DNA of 64,000 nucleotides from VXYL01 sp965199915 (GCA_965199915.1 OZ241348.1:2666001-2730000), one strand, 5' to 3'; shown: positions 18,518 through 27,252, counted from the first letter of the stretch. Numbers and translations: made by a program. Notes: a model not told the origin generated them from the letters alone.

Positions 18518-18988
18518 CTAAAACCGGTAGTGCGAGAACGCCCGGTTAGCGTCGGCCATGCGGTGCGTGTCCTCGCGTTTGCGCACCGCGCCGCCGCGGC
18601 CGTCGGCGGCATCCACCAACTCGCCCGCCAGCCGCGCCGCCATGGTCTTTTCGCCGCGCCCGCGGGCGCTGTCCACCAGCCAGCGCATCGCCAGCGCTTC
18701 GCGCCGCGTCGGGCGCACCTCGACGGGCACTTGGTAGGTGGCGCCGCCGACGCGCCGCGACTTCACCTCCAACACCGGCGCCACGGCCTCCAACGCCTTC
18801 TCGAACGTCTCCACGGGGTCGCGCTTGGCGCGCGACTCCACATGCGTCAATGCGCCGTACACGATGCGCTCGGCTACGGACTTCTTGCCGCTGTTCATCA
18901 CGTGATTGATGAACTTGGCGACGGTTTGGTTGCCGTATTTGGGGTCCGGCAGAGTCTCCCGCTTGGCGACGACTTTGCGTCTCGGCAT
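18518..18988 (-). CDS. rpsG: 30S ribosomal protein S7 (uS7)
   Basis: 156 residues from ATG 18988 (MPRRKVVAKRETLPDPKYGN), the family length. The frame is open 14 codons further upstream but the conserved N-terminus begins here. Typical S7 stretches include AKFINHVMNSGKKSVAERIV and GGATYQVPVEVRPTRREALA. S7 nucleates assembly of the 30S head by binding the 3' domain of 16S rRNA. It lies 97 bp after rpsL in the str operon. S7 is a translational autoregulator of this operon in E. coli; whether the same holds here is not visible. Confidence 0.98.
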   Translation of the reverse strand: MPRRKVVAKRETLPDPKYGNQTVAKFINHVMNSGKKSVAERIVYGALTHVESRAKRDPVETFEKALEAVAPVLEVKSRRVGGATYQVPVEVRPTRREALAMRWLVDSARGRGEKTMAARLAGELVDAADGRGGAVRKREDTHRMADANRAFSHYRF

Positions 18989-19085
18989 GGTGAATGTCTC
19001 CGTGGGTGCGCCCGTCGCCGCGCTCGACATCGGCCGGCAAGCGCTGGCCTGGGCCGTTCGGCGCTTGGGGTTCGATGGTGCGCGG

Positions 19086-19457
19086 CTATTTGGGCTTCTT
19101 GGTGCCGTACTTGGATCGGCGTTGCCGCCGATCGGCCACGCCGGTGGTGTCCAGCGTGCCGCGGATGGTGTGGTAGCGGACGCCGGGCAAATCCTTCACG
19201 CGGCCGCCGCGAATCAACACGACCGAGTGTTCCTGCAGGTTGTGCCCCTCGCCGCCGATGTAGGAGTTCACCTCGTAGCCGTTGGTGAGCCGCACGCGGC
19301 ACACCTTCCGCAACGCCGAGTTCGGCTTCCTCGGCGTTGTGGTGTAGACGCGCATGCAGGTGCCGCGCTTCTGCGGGCAGGATTGCAGCGCCGGCACCAT
19401 GTTCTTCGCGATGCGCCGCTTGCGCGGCTTGCGCACCAATTGGCTGATGGTCGCCAT
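19086..19457 (-). CDS. rpsL: 30S ribosomal protein S12 (uS12)
   Basis: 123 residues, exactly the usual short bacterial form. Signature stretches include TTPRKPNSALRKVCRVRLTN and GGRVKDLPGVRYHTIRG. The lysine in PRKPNSALRK and the KDLPG loop are wild type, so there is no sign of a streptomycin-resistance substitution at the common positions. It lies in the decoding centre. First gene of the str operon, 78 bp downstream of a good promoter. Confidence 0.98.
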   Translation of the reverse strand: MATISQLVRKPRKRRIAKNMVPALQSCPQKRGTCMRVYTTTPRKPNSALRKVCRVRLTNGYEVNSYIGGEGHNLQEHSVVLIRGGRVKDLPGVRYHTIRGTLDTTGVADRRQRRSKYGTKKPK

Positions 19458-19535
19458 GCGTGGTTCTCAACTCTCTTGGGTTCGGATTCCGGCTGCCCGC
19501 TTGCGGCAGCCTGTGCGTTTGCAAAGCGGGGCGCG

Positions 19536-19564
19536 ATCTTAGGCGGGAACCGCCCCGTGTGCAA
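19536..19564 (-). promoter_or_regulatory. Predicted sigma-70 promoter of the str operon
   Basis: On the minus strand a TTGCAC -35 (19564-19559) and a TAAGAT -10 (19541-19536) are spaced by 17 bp. The -10 ends about 79 bp upstream of the rpsL ATG. The spacer is GC-rich. Position, spacing and the need for a strong promoter here make the call convincing. Confidence 0.65.
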
Positions 19565-19647
19565 TGCCAATTTCGGGGCTTCGCGGCCACGCCGCGCCGC
19601 GTGGTGTACCGTGCGGTCTTTGGAAGTGAAGCACAGGCGGTCGAACG

Positions 19648-20640
19648 ATGCGCATGGCGGTGACCATGGGCGATGCGAGCGGCGTGGGCCCGGAAATCGC
19701 GCTGCGACGGGCTGCCGCCGGACAGCTCGGAGACGACGTTGTCGTCTATGGCGATGCCGCCATCCTCGCCGCCGGCGCTCGGCGGCTCCAGCTGGATGTC
19801 GACATAGCGGGCATCGACGCGCCGGGCGAAGCGCAAGCGGGTCGCCTCAACGTCGTGGACGAGCGGCGGCTCACTGCCGCGGACTGGACGCCGGGGCAGC
19901 GCAACCCCCGCGCCGGCGCGGCGGCCTTGGCCTATGTGGAACGCGCCACCCGCGACGCGTTGGCCGGGGCCGTGGCGGGGGTGGTCACGCTGCCGCTCAA
20001 CAAGGAGGCGACGCGGGCCTCCACGCCGGGATTCGTCGGCCACACGGAGTTCATCGCCGCTCTTTGCGGCGCGCGCGATTTCGCAATGACGCTCGCCACC
20101 GCGGAGATCGCGGTTTCCCATGTGAGCGGCCATGTGTCGCTCGCCGAGGCCATTGGCGCGCTCACGCGGACTCGGGTTGGCAAGGTGATCGAACTCACCG
20201 CGGGGATGTTGCGGCGCTTCCTGCCGCGGCCCCGCGTTGCCGTTTGCGGCCTCAACCCGCACGCCGGCGAGCGCGGCATGTTCGGCGCCGAGGACGAGGA
20301 CATCGTCGCCCCGGCAATCGCCGACGCCCGCCGGCTGGGCATCGACGCCAGCGGCCCGCACCCCGCGGACACCGTGTTCCGACAGGCCATTCGACAGAAT
20401 CGCTTCGACGGCATCGTGTGCATGTACCACGACCAAGGCCATGCGCCGATGAAGCTTCTCGCCTTCGAGACCGCCGTGAACGTCACCATCGGGCTGCCCA
20501 TCGTGCGCACCTCGGTGGACCACGGCACGGCGTTCGACATCGCGTGGCAGGGCAAGGCGTTCACCGCGCCGCTAGGGGCGGCGGTGGACTACGCATGGCG
20601 GTTGGCGCGGGCCGGCGCGCAAACGCCGGTTGGGCGCTAA
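19648..20640 (+). CDS. pdxA: PdxA family 4-phosphate dehydrogenase (PdxA or PdxA2 type)
   Basis: 330 residues beginning MRMAVTMGDASGVGPEIALR, the family NAD-binding opening. Metal-ligand regions are GHTEFIAALCG, AVSHVSGHVSLAEA, GLNPHAGERGMFG and MYHDQGHAPMKLLAFE, followed by RTSVDHGTAFDIAWQGKA. True PdxA oxidises 4-hydroxythreonine 4-phosphate in pyridoxal phosphate synthesis. The sequences YHDQGHxPMK and GTAFDIAWQGKA are closer to the PdxA2 branch, which includes four-carbon acid sugar phosphate dehydrogenases. No pdxJ or sugar-acid kinase neighbours decide between them. It is divergent from the str operon. Confidence 0.8.
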   Translation: MRMAVTMGDASGVGPEIALRRAAAGQLGDDVVVYGDAAILAAGARRLQLDVDIAGIDAPGEAQAGRLNVVDERRLTAADWTPGQRNPRAGAAALAYVERATRDALAGAVAGVVTLPLNKEATRASTPGFVGHTEFIAALCGARDFAMTLATAEIAVSHVSGHVSLAEAIGALTRTRVGKVIELTAGMLRRFLPRPRVAVCGLNPHAGERGMFGAEDEDIVAPAIADARRLGIDASGPHPADTVFRQAIRQNRFDGIVCMYHDQGHAPMKLLAFETAVNVTIGLPIVRTSVDHGTAFDIAWQGKAFTAPLGAAVDYAWRLARAGAQTPVGR

Positions 20641-20687
20641 ATCCGCATGGCGCGGCCGCCGCCCTCATGCCGTTGCCACGTTGCCGC

Positions 20688-22922
20688 TCACACCGTGGGC
20701 AGCTTGCCTTGCAGCCGGTGGCCGTATGCCCAGCGAACGTAGCGCGTTGTTGCATCCATGCCTCGTTCAAGGTCGAATTCCGGCTCGTAGCCGAGGATTT
20801 GGCGCGCCTTGTCGATCCGAACGGCACACTTTGCCGCGTAGAGGTCGAGGCGTCTTTTCGGTGGCAGAAACTCGGTCGTCCCCTCGGTGTCGCCCAGCAA
20901 CGGCGCAAGTCCCTGCTTGTAGAAGCGCTTGGCGTTCGCTTTGACGCTATCGCCCAGTCTGCCGTAGACGAAGTGCAGAACCCGGCGCAGCGGCGGCTGC
21001 GTCAGCAGGCGCTTGAGCGCAAGCAACGTCGGCGATCCGGCGCCCTGCGCGATGCGGCGCTCAATCTCGTCGCGTGCCATCATGCGGACGGCGTCATCCC
21101 TTCCGAGCGCCCGGGCGTAGCCACCGAAAAAGTCGCGCCACGTCGGGTGGCCGGGCCCGGAAATCAGCAACGTCTCGCCTTGCGCCGCGTCGCGCCACGC
21201 GGCGAGGATCAGAGCGGAGACGACGTCGTCGACGTAGACGGCGTTGCATATCCCGTCTCCGGGTGCGGGCAGGATCAATGTGCCGTCGATCAGCGCCTCC
21301 ACGGGCTGGTCGGTCCACCACCTGCTGAACGGGCCGTAGACGATCGTCGGCTGCATGACGGTCGCTTGGAGGCCCTCTTCCCGGATCATGCGGGTGATTT
21401 CCCGCTCGGCGGCGAGTTTGTTGTTCCGACGGTGCCGACCGCTCGCGCTCGCTTCGGTCAACGGGGCATCGGGCAACGGCTCGTAGACCGACATCGAGCT
21501 GACGAACACTAGGCGACGAACCCCGGCGCTGCGGCATGCCGCGGCGATCAATCGAGCCCCTTCCGCGTTCGCGGACGAGTCGGCATCGTGGGCCAGATGG
21601 AACACCGCGTCGCAACCCTTGACCAGATCGCCGATCGCATCCTTGCCGGCCTTGCCGGTCATGTCGAAGCGGCGCACCTCGACTCGGTCTTCCGAGAAGC
21701 GGGATACCCGGGCGGCGTTCTGGAACGTGCGCACCGCCGCCCGCACATGCGCGCCTTCTTCGATCGCGAGCCTCTCGGTGAGCCGCCCGCCGATGAAACC
21801 GCTCGCCCCGGTGACGAGCACGGTGCGGCCTTTCAGTCCGCCTCTCTTGCCGCGGTCCCGGCCCGCCGCGGTGCTCCCGGTCCCAGGCAGGCGAAGCGGC
21901 TGCCGCATGCGGTAACACTGGTCGATCACATCGATTCCCGGCACCACTGAAGCGCCGTCAACGAACGGAACCGAAGTGCCACGGATGGCGCCTAGCCAAT
22001 CGTCGAGCTCCCGCCTGAACATGTCGTCGTACAAACTTTCGTCCGGCATCGCGGCCCCGTTGCGGCCATCGAGCTCCTTTGCAAGGTGGCTGTCCGGCGA
22101 GATGCCGATGATCTCGTTGCGGTGCAGCGCGACTTCCATCCGGCACCGGCTGCCGGTGAGGATCGCGGTGTTGCGAAGGGTGCGGGTGCGGCTCAACTCA
22201 ACCGACCCTACGGCGCCGCCCGGGACCTCCAGTTCGAGAATCGCGTCGGATTCCACGCCACCCAGCGCATCGTCGCGGTAGCCGACCACCTTTCCCGCCC
22301 CGCGTCCGAGCCACCACACGAGGGTGTCGAGCGTATGCGATCCGGTTTCCAGCAACACGCCGCCGCCCGACATCCTCCTGTCCCAGAACGCCGGCGAGAA
22401 CTGGCCGGTTCCGACCGAAGCGCGGGGATTGTCGGACGCCTGCCGCCTGTGAAAGCACTCTCCTTCGCGGACATCGAAGCTCTCGATAGCGCCAAGCGCG
22501 CCCCGCTCCATCAGCATCTTGACCCAGCGATTGACGAACAGGAAGCGACGCATGTGGCCGACCGCCAAAACGGCGGCGGGTGCGCTTGCCGCCGCATTCA
22601 CCATGGCCCTGGCGTCTCCGATCGACGTTGCCAACGGCTTCTCGACAAAGACATGGACGCCGCGGTCGAGCAGTGGCAGGGCGACGCGCGCGTGCGATGC
22701 CGCGTTGGTGGCCACCAGCGCCGCCTCGACCCCCTCGTGTTCTAGATCCGAGACGTGCTGGGCCACACGCCCCACCTTGTAGCGCTGGGCCAAGGCTGAA
22801 GCCCGTTCCACGCACGGATCAACCAGAACGCGCGGCTGCCACCCCAGATCGACCAAGGCCGGAAGATGCCGCTCGCTGGCGACGGCGCCGCAACCGATGA
22901 CGGCCAACGGCGGAAAGGTCAT
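20688..22922 (-). CDS. Fused Gfo/Idh/MocA oxidoreductase and NAD-dependent epimerase/dehydratase
   Basis: 744 residues from ATG 22922 (MTFPPLAVIGCGAVASERHL). Residues about 1-360 are a Gfo/Idh/MocA dehydrogenase: Rossmann GCGAVASE and VEKPLA in the expected place. After a short basic linker, residues about 365-690 are an extended SDR: GRTVLVTGASGFIGGRLTER, a catalytic SSMSVYEPL with YxxxK replaced by a HRRNNK-like stretch, and MQPTIVYGP. Each half is normally a separate protein acting on nucleotide or free sugars, so a two-step sugar modification by one polypeptide is inferred. No stop or frameshift separates them. The SDR half may lack the classical Tyr-x-x-x-Lys pair. Confidence 0.8.
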   Translation of the reverse strand: MTFPPLAVIGCGAVASERHLPALVDLGWQPRVLVDPCVERASALAQRYKVGRVAQHVSDLEHEGVEAALVATNAASHARVALPLLDRGVHVFVEKPLATSIGDARAMVNAAASAPAAVLAVGHMRRFLFVNRWVKMLMERGALGAIESFDVREGECFHRRQASDNPRASVGTGQFSPAFWDRRMSGGGVLLETGSHTLDTLVWWLGRGAGKVVGYRDDALGGVESDAILELEVPGGAVGSVELSRTRTLRNTAILTGSRCRMEVALHRNEIIGISPDSHLAKELDGRNGAAMPDESLYDDMFRRELDDWLGAIRGTSVPFVDGASVVPGIDVIDQCYRMRQPLRLPGTGSTAAGRDRGKRGGLKGRTVLVTGASGFIGGRLTERLAIEEGAHVRAAVRTFQNAARVSRFSEDRVEVRRFDMTGKAGKDAIGDLVKGCDAVFHLAHDADSSANAEGARLIAAACRSAGVRRLVFVSSMSVYEPLPDAPLTEASASGRHRRNNKLAAEREITRMIREEGLQATVMQPTIVYGPFSRWWTDQPVEALIDGTLILPAPGDGICNAVYVDDVVSALILAAWRDAAQGETLLISGPGHPTWRDFFGGYARALGRDDAVRMMARDEIERRIAQGAGSPTLLALKRLLTQPPLRRVLHFVYGRLGDSVKANAKRFYKQGLAPLLGDTEGTTEFLPPKRRLDLYAAKCAVRIDKARQILGYEPEFDLERGMDATTRYVRWAYGHRLQGKLPTV

Positions 22923-22924
22923 GT

Positions 22925-23178
22925 TCAGCGCCCGTCCGGCCGATGGCACCACACGTTGTCGGCAAAGGGGTAGCCGAAAGCTGCCATCATCGGACGGTAA
23001 AGGTCGGCGATGTACTCTCTGGAGAAGCCCGTGTAGTGGTCTCTCATAGGCAGGTACTTGAGCCGAAAGTGCAAACCCATCCGCGATCGCCGATCATTGA
23101 GGCTGGTACGAAACAGTCGCCAAGGAAGGGACTCGGACGGGGTATCGAACTGTGACCGGATTCGCTCGCGAGGTCAAG
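22925..23178 (-). pseudogene. C-terminal relic of an unrecognised protein (possibly sulfotransferase-like)
   Basis: A minus-strand frame open from just after a TGA at about 23178 to TGA 22925 encodes about 84 residues with good protein character, including LPWRLFRTSLNDRRSRMGLH and MRDHYTGFSREYIADLYRPM, ending FADNVWCHRPDGR. The first possible ATG is internal and there is no start near the beginning, so this is the tail of a longer gene. The closing helix and FGYPF resemble sulfotransferase C-termini, but I am not sure. It directly precedes the fused oxidoreductase on the same strand. Confidence 0.45.
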
Positions 23179-23236
23179 AAGACGCTGTCGCCGGACGCGC
23201 TCGACGCGATGTCGAACACGCCACATTGCTCCTATA

Positions 23237-23252
23237 CTGTGCGTATAATCAG
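23237..23252 (+). promoter_or_regulatory. LexA-like box over a TATAAT element
   Basis: CTGT-GCGTATAA-TCAG matches CTGT-N8-ACAG with one mismatch and covers a perfect TATAAT (23244-23249). It lies 33 bp before the methyltransferase start. No good -35 is seen at 16-18 bp. If functional, the methyltransferase/HEPN pair would be damage-inducible. Confidence 0.4.
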
Positions 23253-23284
23253 CATCAGCCTAGCTGAGTAGCGTTGACCACGAA

Positions 23285-24622
23285 ATGCCACAGGCACCGA
23301 GTTCGAGGAGAGAACTCCAACGCGCCCAGCAGGGTGCGCCGGAACCGCGCAAACGTAGCGGCGCCTACTACACACCCGACGCCGTGGCGGCGATGCTGGG
23401 GCGTTGGGCGGTTCGCTCTGCGGGCGATCGAGTGCTCGACCCCGCCTGCGGCGACGGCCGTTTCCTCACGCAAGCCACGCGCAGCGTCGGTGTGGAGCAG
23501 GATGCCGCCGCCGCGGCCGCGGCGCGACAGCGGGCCCCGGCAGCACAGGTTTGCCACGACGAGTTCTTCGCTTGGGCGCGGCGGGAGCGAGCCGCGGGAA
23601 ACCGCTTCGACTGCGCGGTCGGCAATCCGCCTTTCATCCGCTACCAAACGTGGAACGGCGGTGTGCGGCGGCGCGCCTTTGCGCTGTGCGCGGAACTCGG
23701 AGTGGTCTTCTCGGGTCTCTCTGCCTCGTGGGCACCCTTCCTGGTGGCTGCGGCGGGCCTGCTGCGCCCCGGCGGACGGTTGGCCTTCGTGGTGCCGGCG
23801 GCGATTGGCCATGCGCGCTACGCCGCGCCGCTGGTGGAACACCTCGTCTCCCGATTTGCCCAGGTGCGCATCGTCGCGGTGCGGCGCAAGCTGTTTCCGC
23901 GCCTTTCCGAGGACTGCTGGCTGTTGTTCGCGGAAGGACACGGCGGCAGGGCCGATGCGATTGGTCTGGCAGCAGTAGACGCGATCGAACGCTTCGGGAC
24001 GCCACCGGCGGCCACCGTTCGCGTCCCGGTGTCCGAATGGCGCACGGCTTGGCAACGGCGGCTCCGACCCTACCTGCTTGGGGCGCGTGCGCGTTCGCTG
24101 TACCAAGCGGCTGCCAATGCGGCCGATGGCGCATTCGGCCGGACAGCAGGCGAGGGGATGGCGCAGGTCGCGCCTGCTGACGAAGGCGGCCGGCGTCGTG
24201 ACGCGCCAGCGGCGGTGCGGCTTGGCACCGTGGCCACCATCGATCTTGGCTATGTGACCGGCGCCAACGGCTTTTTCCATCTGGCGCCTTCGCGTGCGGC
24301 GAAGGCCGGCATCCCGCCGCGGTTCTTGCACACCACCGTGCCGAACGCCCGCGTCTTGCCGCCAACGGAACTGACAGCAAGGGTGGTGGCCTCGTGGCGT
24401 CGCAACGACGAGGCGATGCTCTTGTTGCGCATTCCCACGAGCGGGCGTCGGCGCCAGTTGCCCAAGGCGGTGCGGCAGTATTTGGACAGCGACGCGGGCC
24501 AGCGTGCCCGCGAAGCCGCCCGCGTCATCCTGCCGAGCACCGACTGGACCGAACGCGAGTCACAAGCGGAGATCGAGGAAGCCGTGGCGACGCTGCGATC
24601 TTGGAGGCACTGTGGCGGATAA
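23285..24622 (+). CDS. N6-adenine DNA methyltransferase with probable internal deletion
   Basis: 445 residues. After an N-terminus supplied by a repeat element (to about residue 22), the protein starts RKRSGAYYTPDAVAAMLGRW, then AdoMet motif I LDPACGDGRFLTQA and catalytic NPPFIRYQ near residue 118. Relatives that I know continue after the DSDAGQRAREA-like helix with a YKCRVRDPWY segment and about 80-100 more residues before a closing EAARVVLP and LRSWRHY. Here AREA joins directly to ARVILPSTDWTE and the protein ends LRSWRHCGG. Part of the target-recognition region therefore seems deleted through a short REA homology. Thirty-one bases separate it from the HEPN gene. Confidence 0.8.
   Translation: MPQAPSSRRELQRAQQGAPEPRKRSGAYYTPDAVAAMLGRWAVRSAGDRVLDPACGDGRFLTQATRSVGVEQDAAAAAAARQRAPAAQVCHDEFFAWARRERAAGNRFDCAVGNPPFIRYQTWNGGVRRRAFALCAELGVVFSGLSASWAPFLVAAAGLLRPGGRLAFVVPAAIGHARYAAPLVEHLVSRFAQVRIVAVRRKLFPRLSEDCWLLFAEGHGGRADAIGLAAVDAIERFGTPPAATVRVPVSEWRTAWQRRLRPYLLGARARSLYQAAANAADGAFGRTAGEGMAQVAPADEGGRRRDAPAAVRLGTVATIDLGYVTGANGFFHLAPSRAAKAGIPPRFLHTTVPNARVLPPTELTARVVASWRRNDEAMLLLRIPTSGRRRQLPKAVRQYLDSDAGQRAREAARVILPSTDWTERESQAEIEEAVATLRSWRHCGG
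23290..23340 (+). repeat. Dispersed hairpin repeat, copy 2 (inside methyltransferase 5' end)
   Basis: ACAGGCACCGAGTTCGAGGA, then GAGAACTCCAACGCGCCCAG, then CAGGGTGCGCC. The first stem is GAGTTC/GAACTC, where other copies have GAGTTTGC/GCAAACTC, so both arms changed together and pairing is kept. The second stem is GCGCCC/GGGTGC. It provides the first codons of the downstream methyltransferase frame. Confidence 0.7.
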
Positions 24623-24653
24623 TCGGCTACATCGCAGCCGTGTCCGGCACGGT

Positions 24654-25325
24654 GTGGCGTCAACGTACACCGTCTTGAAGGCCAAGCAGCGGCGGTTGCG
24701 CGAGCGGTTCGATCCGCCGCTGGGGTTGCGCGCGCACCGCGCCATCAGCTGGATTCGAAGTGCGGAGCGGGCGGCCGCCGACGGGGACGAGGACACCGCG
24801 TTCATCGGCTATTGGATCGCCTTCAACGCCGCCTATGTGCAACCTCCGCAACTGCAACAGCGGTGGCAAGACAAGGAGCTGTTTCGAGCGTACTTTGAAC
24901 GCGTCGTCCGGCTGGACGCCAAAGGCGTGATCTACGAGGCGGTCTGGGAGCGGTTCGACGGCCCCATACGGACGCTGCTGGACAACCAATTCGTGTACCA
25001 ACCGTTTTGGCGTTGGCGGCACGGCGAAGCCGGTTACGCGAATTGGCGGGAGAGCTTCGCGCGGCACCGGCGGGAAGTGAACCGCGCACTCGCCAAGCAA
25101 GACACCGCGGCGGTGCTGAAGACGCTGTTCGACCGCCTCTACGTGCTGCGCAACCAGCTCATTCACGGCGGCGCCACCTGGCGTGGCGGCGTGAACCGCG
25201 GGCAGGTGCGCGACGGCGCGGCCATCATGGCGGCGTTGGTGCCGCACTTCGTGGACTTGATGATGGACCACCCGAACGAGAACTGGGGCCAGCCGCCGTA
25301 TCCGGTCGATGTCGACAGATCCTAG
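24654..25325 (+). CDS. HEPN-domain (ApeA-like) protein, candidate RNase
   Basis: 223 residues from GTG 24654 (MASTYTVLKAKQRRLRERFD). The C-terminal helix carries RLYVLRNQLIHGGATWRGGV, containing the HEPN signature R-x4-H (RNQLIH), with the preceding helix FDRLYVL. HEPN proteins are commonly metal-independent ribonucleases in toxin-antitoxin, abortive infection and restriction loci. The N-terminal part has IGYWIAFNAAY, typical of Apea-like HEPN proteins. Upstream codons back to 24504 are open but lie inside the methyltransferase and look unrelated. Paired with the methyltransferase it may be the effector of a small defence unit. No substrate is known. Confidence 0.65.
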   Translation: MASTYTVLKAKQRRLRERFDPPLGLRAHRAISWIRSAERAAADGDEDTAFIGYWIAFNAAYVQPPQLQQRWQDKELFRAYFERVVRLDAKGVIYEAVWERFDGPIRTLLDNQFVYQPFWRWRHGEAGYANWRESFARHRREVNRALAKQDTAAVLKTLFDRLYVLRNQLIHGGATWRGGVNRGQVRDGAAIMAALVPHFVDLMMDHPNENWGQPPYPVDVDRS

Positions 25326-25397
25326 AAGCGAGACGCCCCGGTCCGCGCACTGGCGACCCTCGCCAATGCTCGGCCGCCTTCCAAGCAAGCGCCGCAA

Positions 25398-26092
25398 GTG
25401 GCGTTCGCTGCCCACGTTGGGCAAACTTGCGCACGGTTCCAGTGTCGTGTGCTACGAAGGCCAACAGATGGACGGCAACCGGCAGCTCGACGGGCGCTGG
25501 CGGGCAGATCGCCCGTTTTTGAACTGCTCGGCGGCAGGGAGCTGCGGTTGACGTTGCCCGCCGCCGCGCCGCCCCTTGCGGACGGCATCGCTATCCGCGT
25601 GGCGGTGGCGGACGAAAGTGGCGAACCGCTGCGGGACGTCCACGTGCTGGCGCTCTATCCCAACAACACCTACTTGGAAGCGCGCACCGATGCGTTCGGC
25701 CACGCCGACTTCATGTTGCACTCCGCGCTGCCAATGACGGTGCTGTGCGCCGCGGCGGGTTTCCAAGCGCGCGTGGTGCGGGAGCAAGAGCCGGATGGGG
25801 CGCTGGAACTGCGCATGGCGCCGCTGTCCGGGGGTGGTTCGTGGATCGTCGCAAACCAAACGGACACTTGCCGGGCGTTGAAGGGCGGCTGAATCCGATC
25901 TTGGACAGTCTGGATCGAACCTACCTGTACGCGGACAACATCGCCATCAACGACGGTGAGCGGCAGCCGGTCCACTTCGTCCTGAACGAGCCGGTGCGCT
26001 TGACGGACGCACAAGGCGCAAGCGCGACCTTGTGGTTTCGGGAGATGCTGGGCGCGTCCTCGGTGTTCGACTACCGCTTGGAGACCGAATAG
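25398..26092 (+). pseudogene. Carboxypeptidase-regulatory-like protein broken by one frameshift
   Basis: Two overlapping frames make one protein. The first (to 25892) has a beta-rich stretch IRVAVADESGEPLRDVHVLA, then TDAFGHADFMLHSALPMTVL. The second frame continues from about 25857 with GHLPGVEGRLNPILDSLDRT, YLYADNIAINDGERQPVHFV and WFREMLGASSVFDYRLETE, stopping at 26092. Loss of one base near 25855 (in CAAACGGACAC) explains the shift. The reconstructed protein resembles conserved hypothetical proteins found next to HEPN and methyltransferase genes. It may be dead or a sequencing error. Its end overlaps the convergent transsulfuration gene by 22 bp. Confidence 0.6.
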
Positions 26093-27252
26093 TCGCCGGC
26101 CGCCAGCGCTTGGCGCAGGTCTTCCAACAGGTCCGCTTGCGTCTCGATGCCGACGGAAAGGCGGATCAAACCGTCGCCGATGCCGAGCGCGGCGCGTTGC
26201 TCCGCCGGCAGGCTGGCGTGGGTCATGGTGGCCGGGTGTTCCACCAAGGATTCCACGCTGCCCAAGCTCTCCGCCAAGGTGAAGATCCGCAACCGCTTGA
26301 GAAAGCGCTTCACCGCCTCCAAACCCCCGTCGATCTCGAAGGTCACCATGCCGCCGAAGCCCTCCATCTGCGCGGATGCGAGCGCGTGTTGCGGATGCGA
26401 AGGCAGACCGGGGTAAATCGTTCGCGTCACCTTTGGGTGGGCCTCCAACAAGCGCGCCACGGCCAGCGCGTTGCGTTCGTGCGCCTGCATCCGCAGCGCC
26501 AAGGTCTTCAGGCTGCGCAAACACAGGTAGGCGTCGAAGGCGCTCTGCACGCCGCCGACCGCGTTGGCCAGGAATGCCAGGGAAGCCGCCAGTTCGTCGT
26601 CGTCCGTCACTGCCGCGCCGCCGACGATCTCGCTGTGCCCGTTCACGTACTTGGTGGTGGAATGCACCACAAGGTCCGCGCCGAGGGTTAGCGGGCGTTG
26701 GAAATACGGGCTCATGAAGGTGTTGTCCACGGCCAGCAGCGCGCCGCCGGCGTGCGCCGTCCTCGCCGCCGTGGCGATGTCCACCAGTTTGAGGAGCGGG
26801 TTGGTGGGCGTCTCCATCCACACCATCCGCGTCTTTGGCCCCATGGCGGCCGCCAGCGCGCCGGGTTCTCCGAGGTCGGCGTAGGTGAAGCGCAGGCCGT
26901 GCGAGGCGAACACGCGCTCGAACAGTCGGAAAGTGCCGGCGTACAAGTCGTCGCCGGCCACCACGTGCTCGCCGGCTTTCACCAAGTGCAGCACCGTCGC
27001 CGCCGCCACGCAGCCGGAGGCGAACGCGAAGCCGAAGCGGCCGCCTTCGAGATCCGCCAAGCACTGCTCGTAGGCCGCGCGCGTCGGATTGCCGCTGCGC
27101 GAATAGTCGTACCCTTTATGGACGCCGGGGGCGGATTGCACATAGGTGGAGGAGAGATGCACCGGCACGTTGATGGCGCCTGTGGCGGGGTCGCGCGGTT
27201 GTCCGCTGTGAATCGCGCGGGTCTCGAATCCGCGCCCCCCGGGCGTGGTCAT
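26071..27252 (-). CDS. PLP-dependent transsulfuration enzyme (cystathionine gamma-synthase/lyase type)
   Basis: 393 residues from ATG 27252. Cys/Met metabolism PLP-enzyme motifs: YDYSRSGNPTRAAYEQCLAD, phosphate-binding ASGCVAAATVLHL, GDDLYAGTFRLFE, TPTNPLLKLVDI, AVDNTFMSPYFQRP and the PLP lysine in VVHSTTKYVNGHSE. The C-terminal domain has SLGSVESLVEHPATMTHASL. It makes or cleaves cystathionine in the cytoplasm; MetB, MetC and gamma-lyase cannot be told apart safely from sequence alone. The start overlaps the stop of the upstream gene by 4 nt. Confidence 0.92.
   Translation of the reverse strand: MTTPGGRGFETRAIHSGQPRDPATGAINVPVHLSSTYVQSAPGVHKGYDYSRSGNPTRAAYEQCLADLEGGRFGFAFASGCVAAATVLHLVKAGEHVVAGDDLYAGTFRLFERVFASHGLRFTYADLGEPGALAAAMGPKTRMVWMETPTNPLLKLVDIATAARTAHAGGALLAVDNTFMSPYFQRPLTLGADLVVHSTTKYVNGHSEIVGGAAVTDDDELAASLAFLANAVGGVQSAFDAYLCLRSLKTLALRMQAHERNALAVARLLEAHPKVTRTIYPGLPSHPQHALASAQMEGFGGMVTFEIDGGLEAVKRFLKRLRIFTLAESLGSVESLVEHPATMTHASLPAEQRAALGIGDGLIRLSVGIETQADLLEDLRQALAAGDYSVSKR

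Noticed and set aside
18898..21512. Long open frames on both strands across rpsL, pdxA and the fused oxidoreductase
   Set aside because: They cross several certain genes and are composed of Arg/His-rich shadow sequence.
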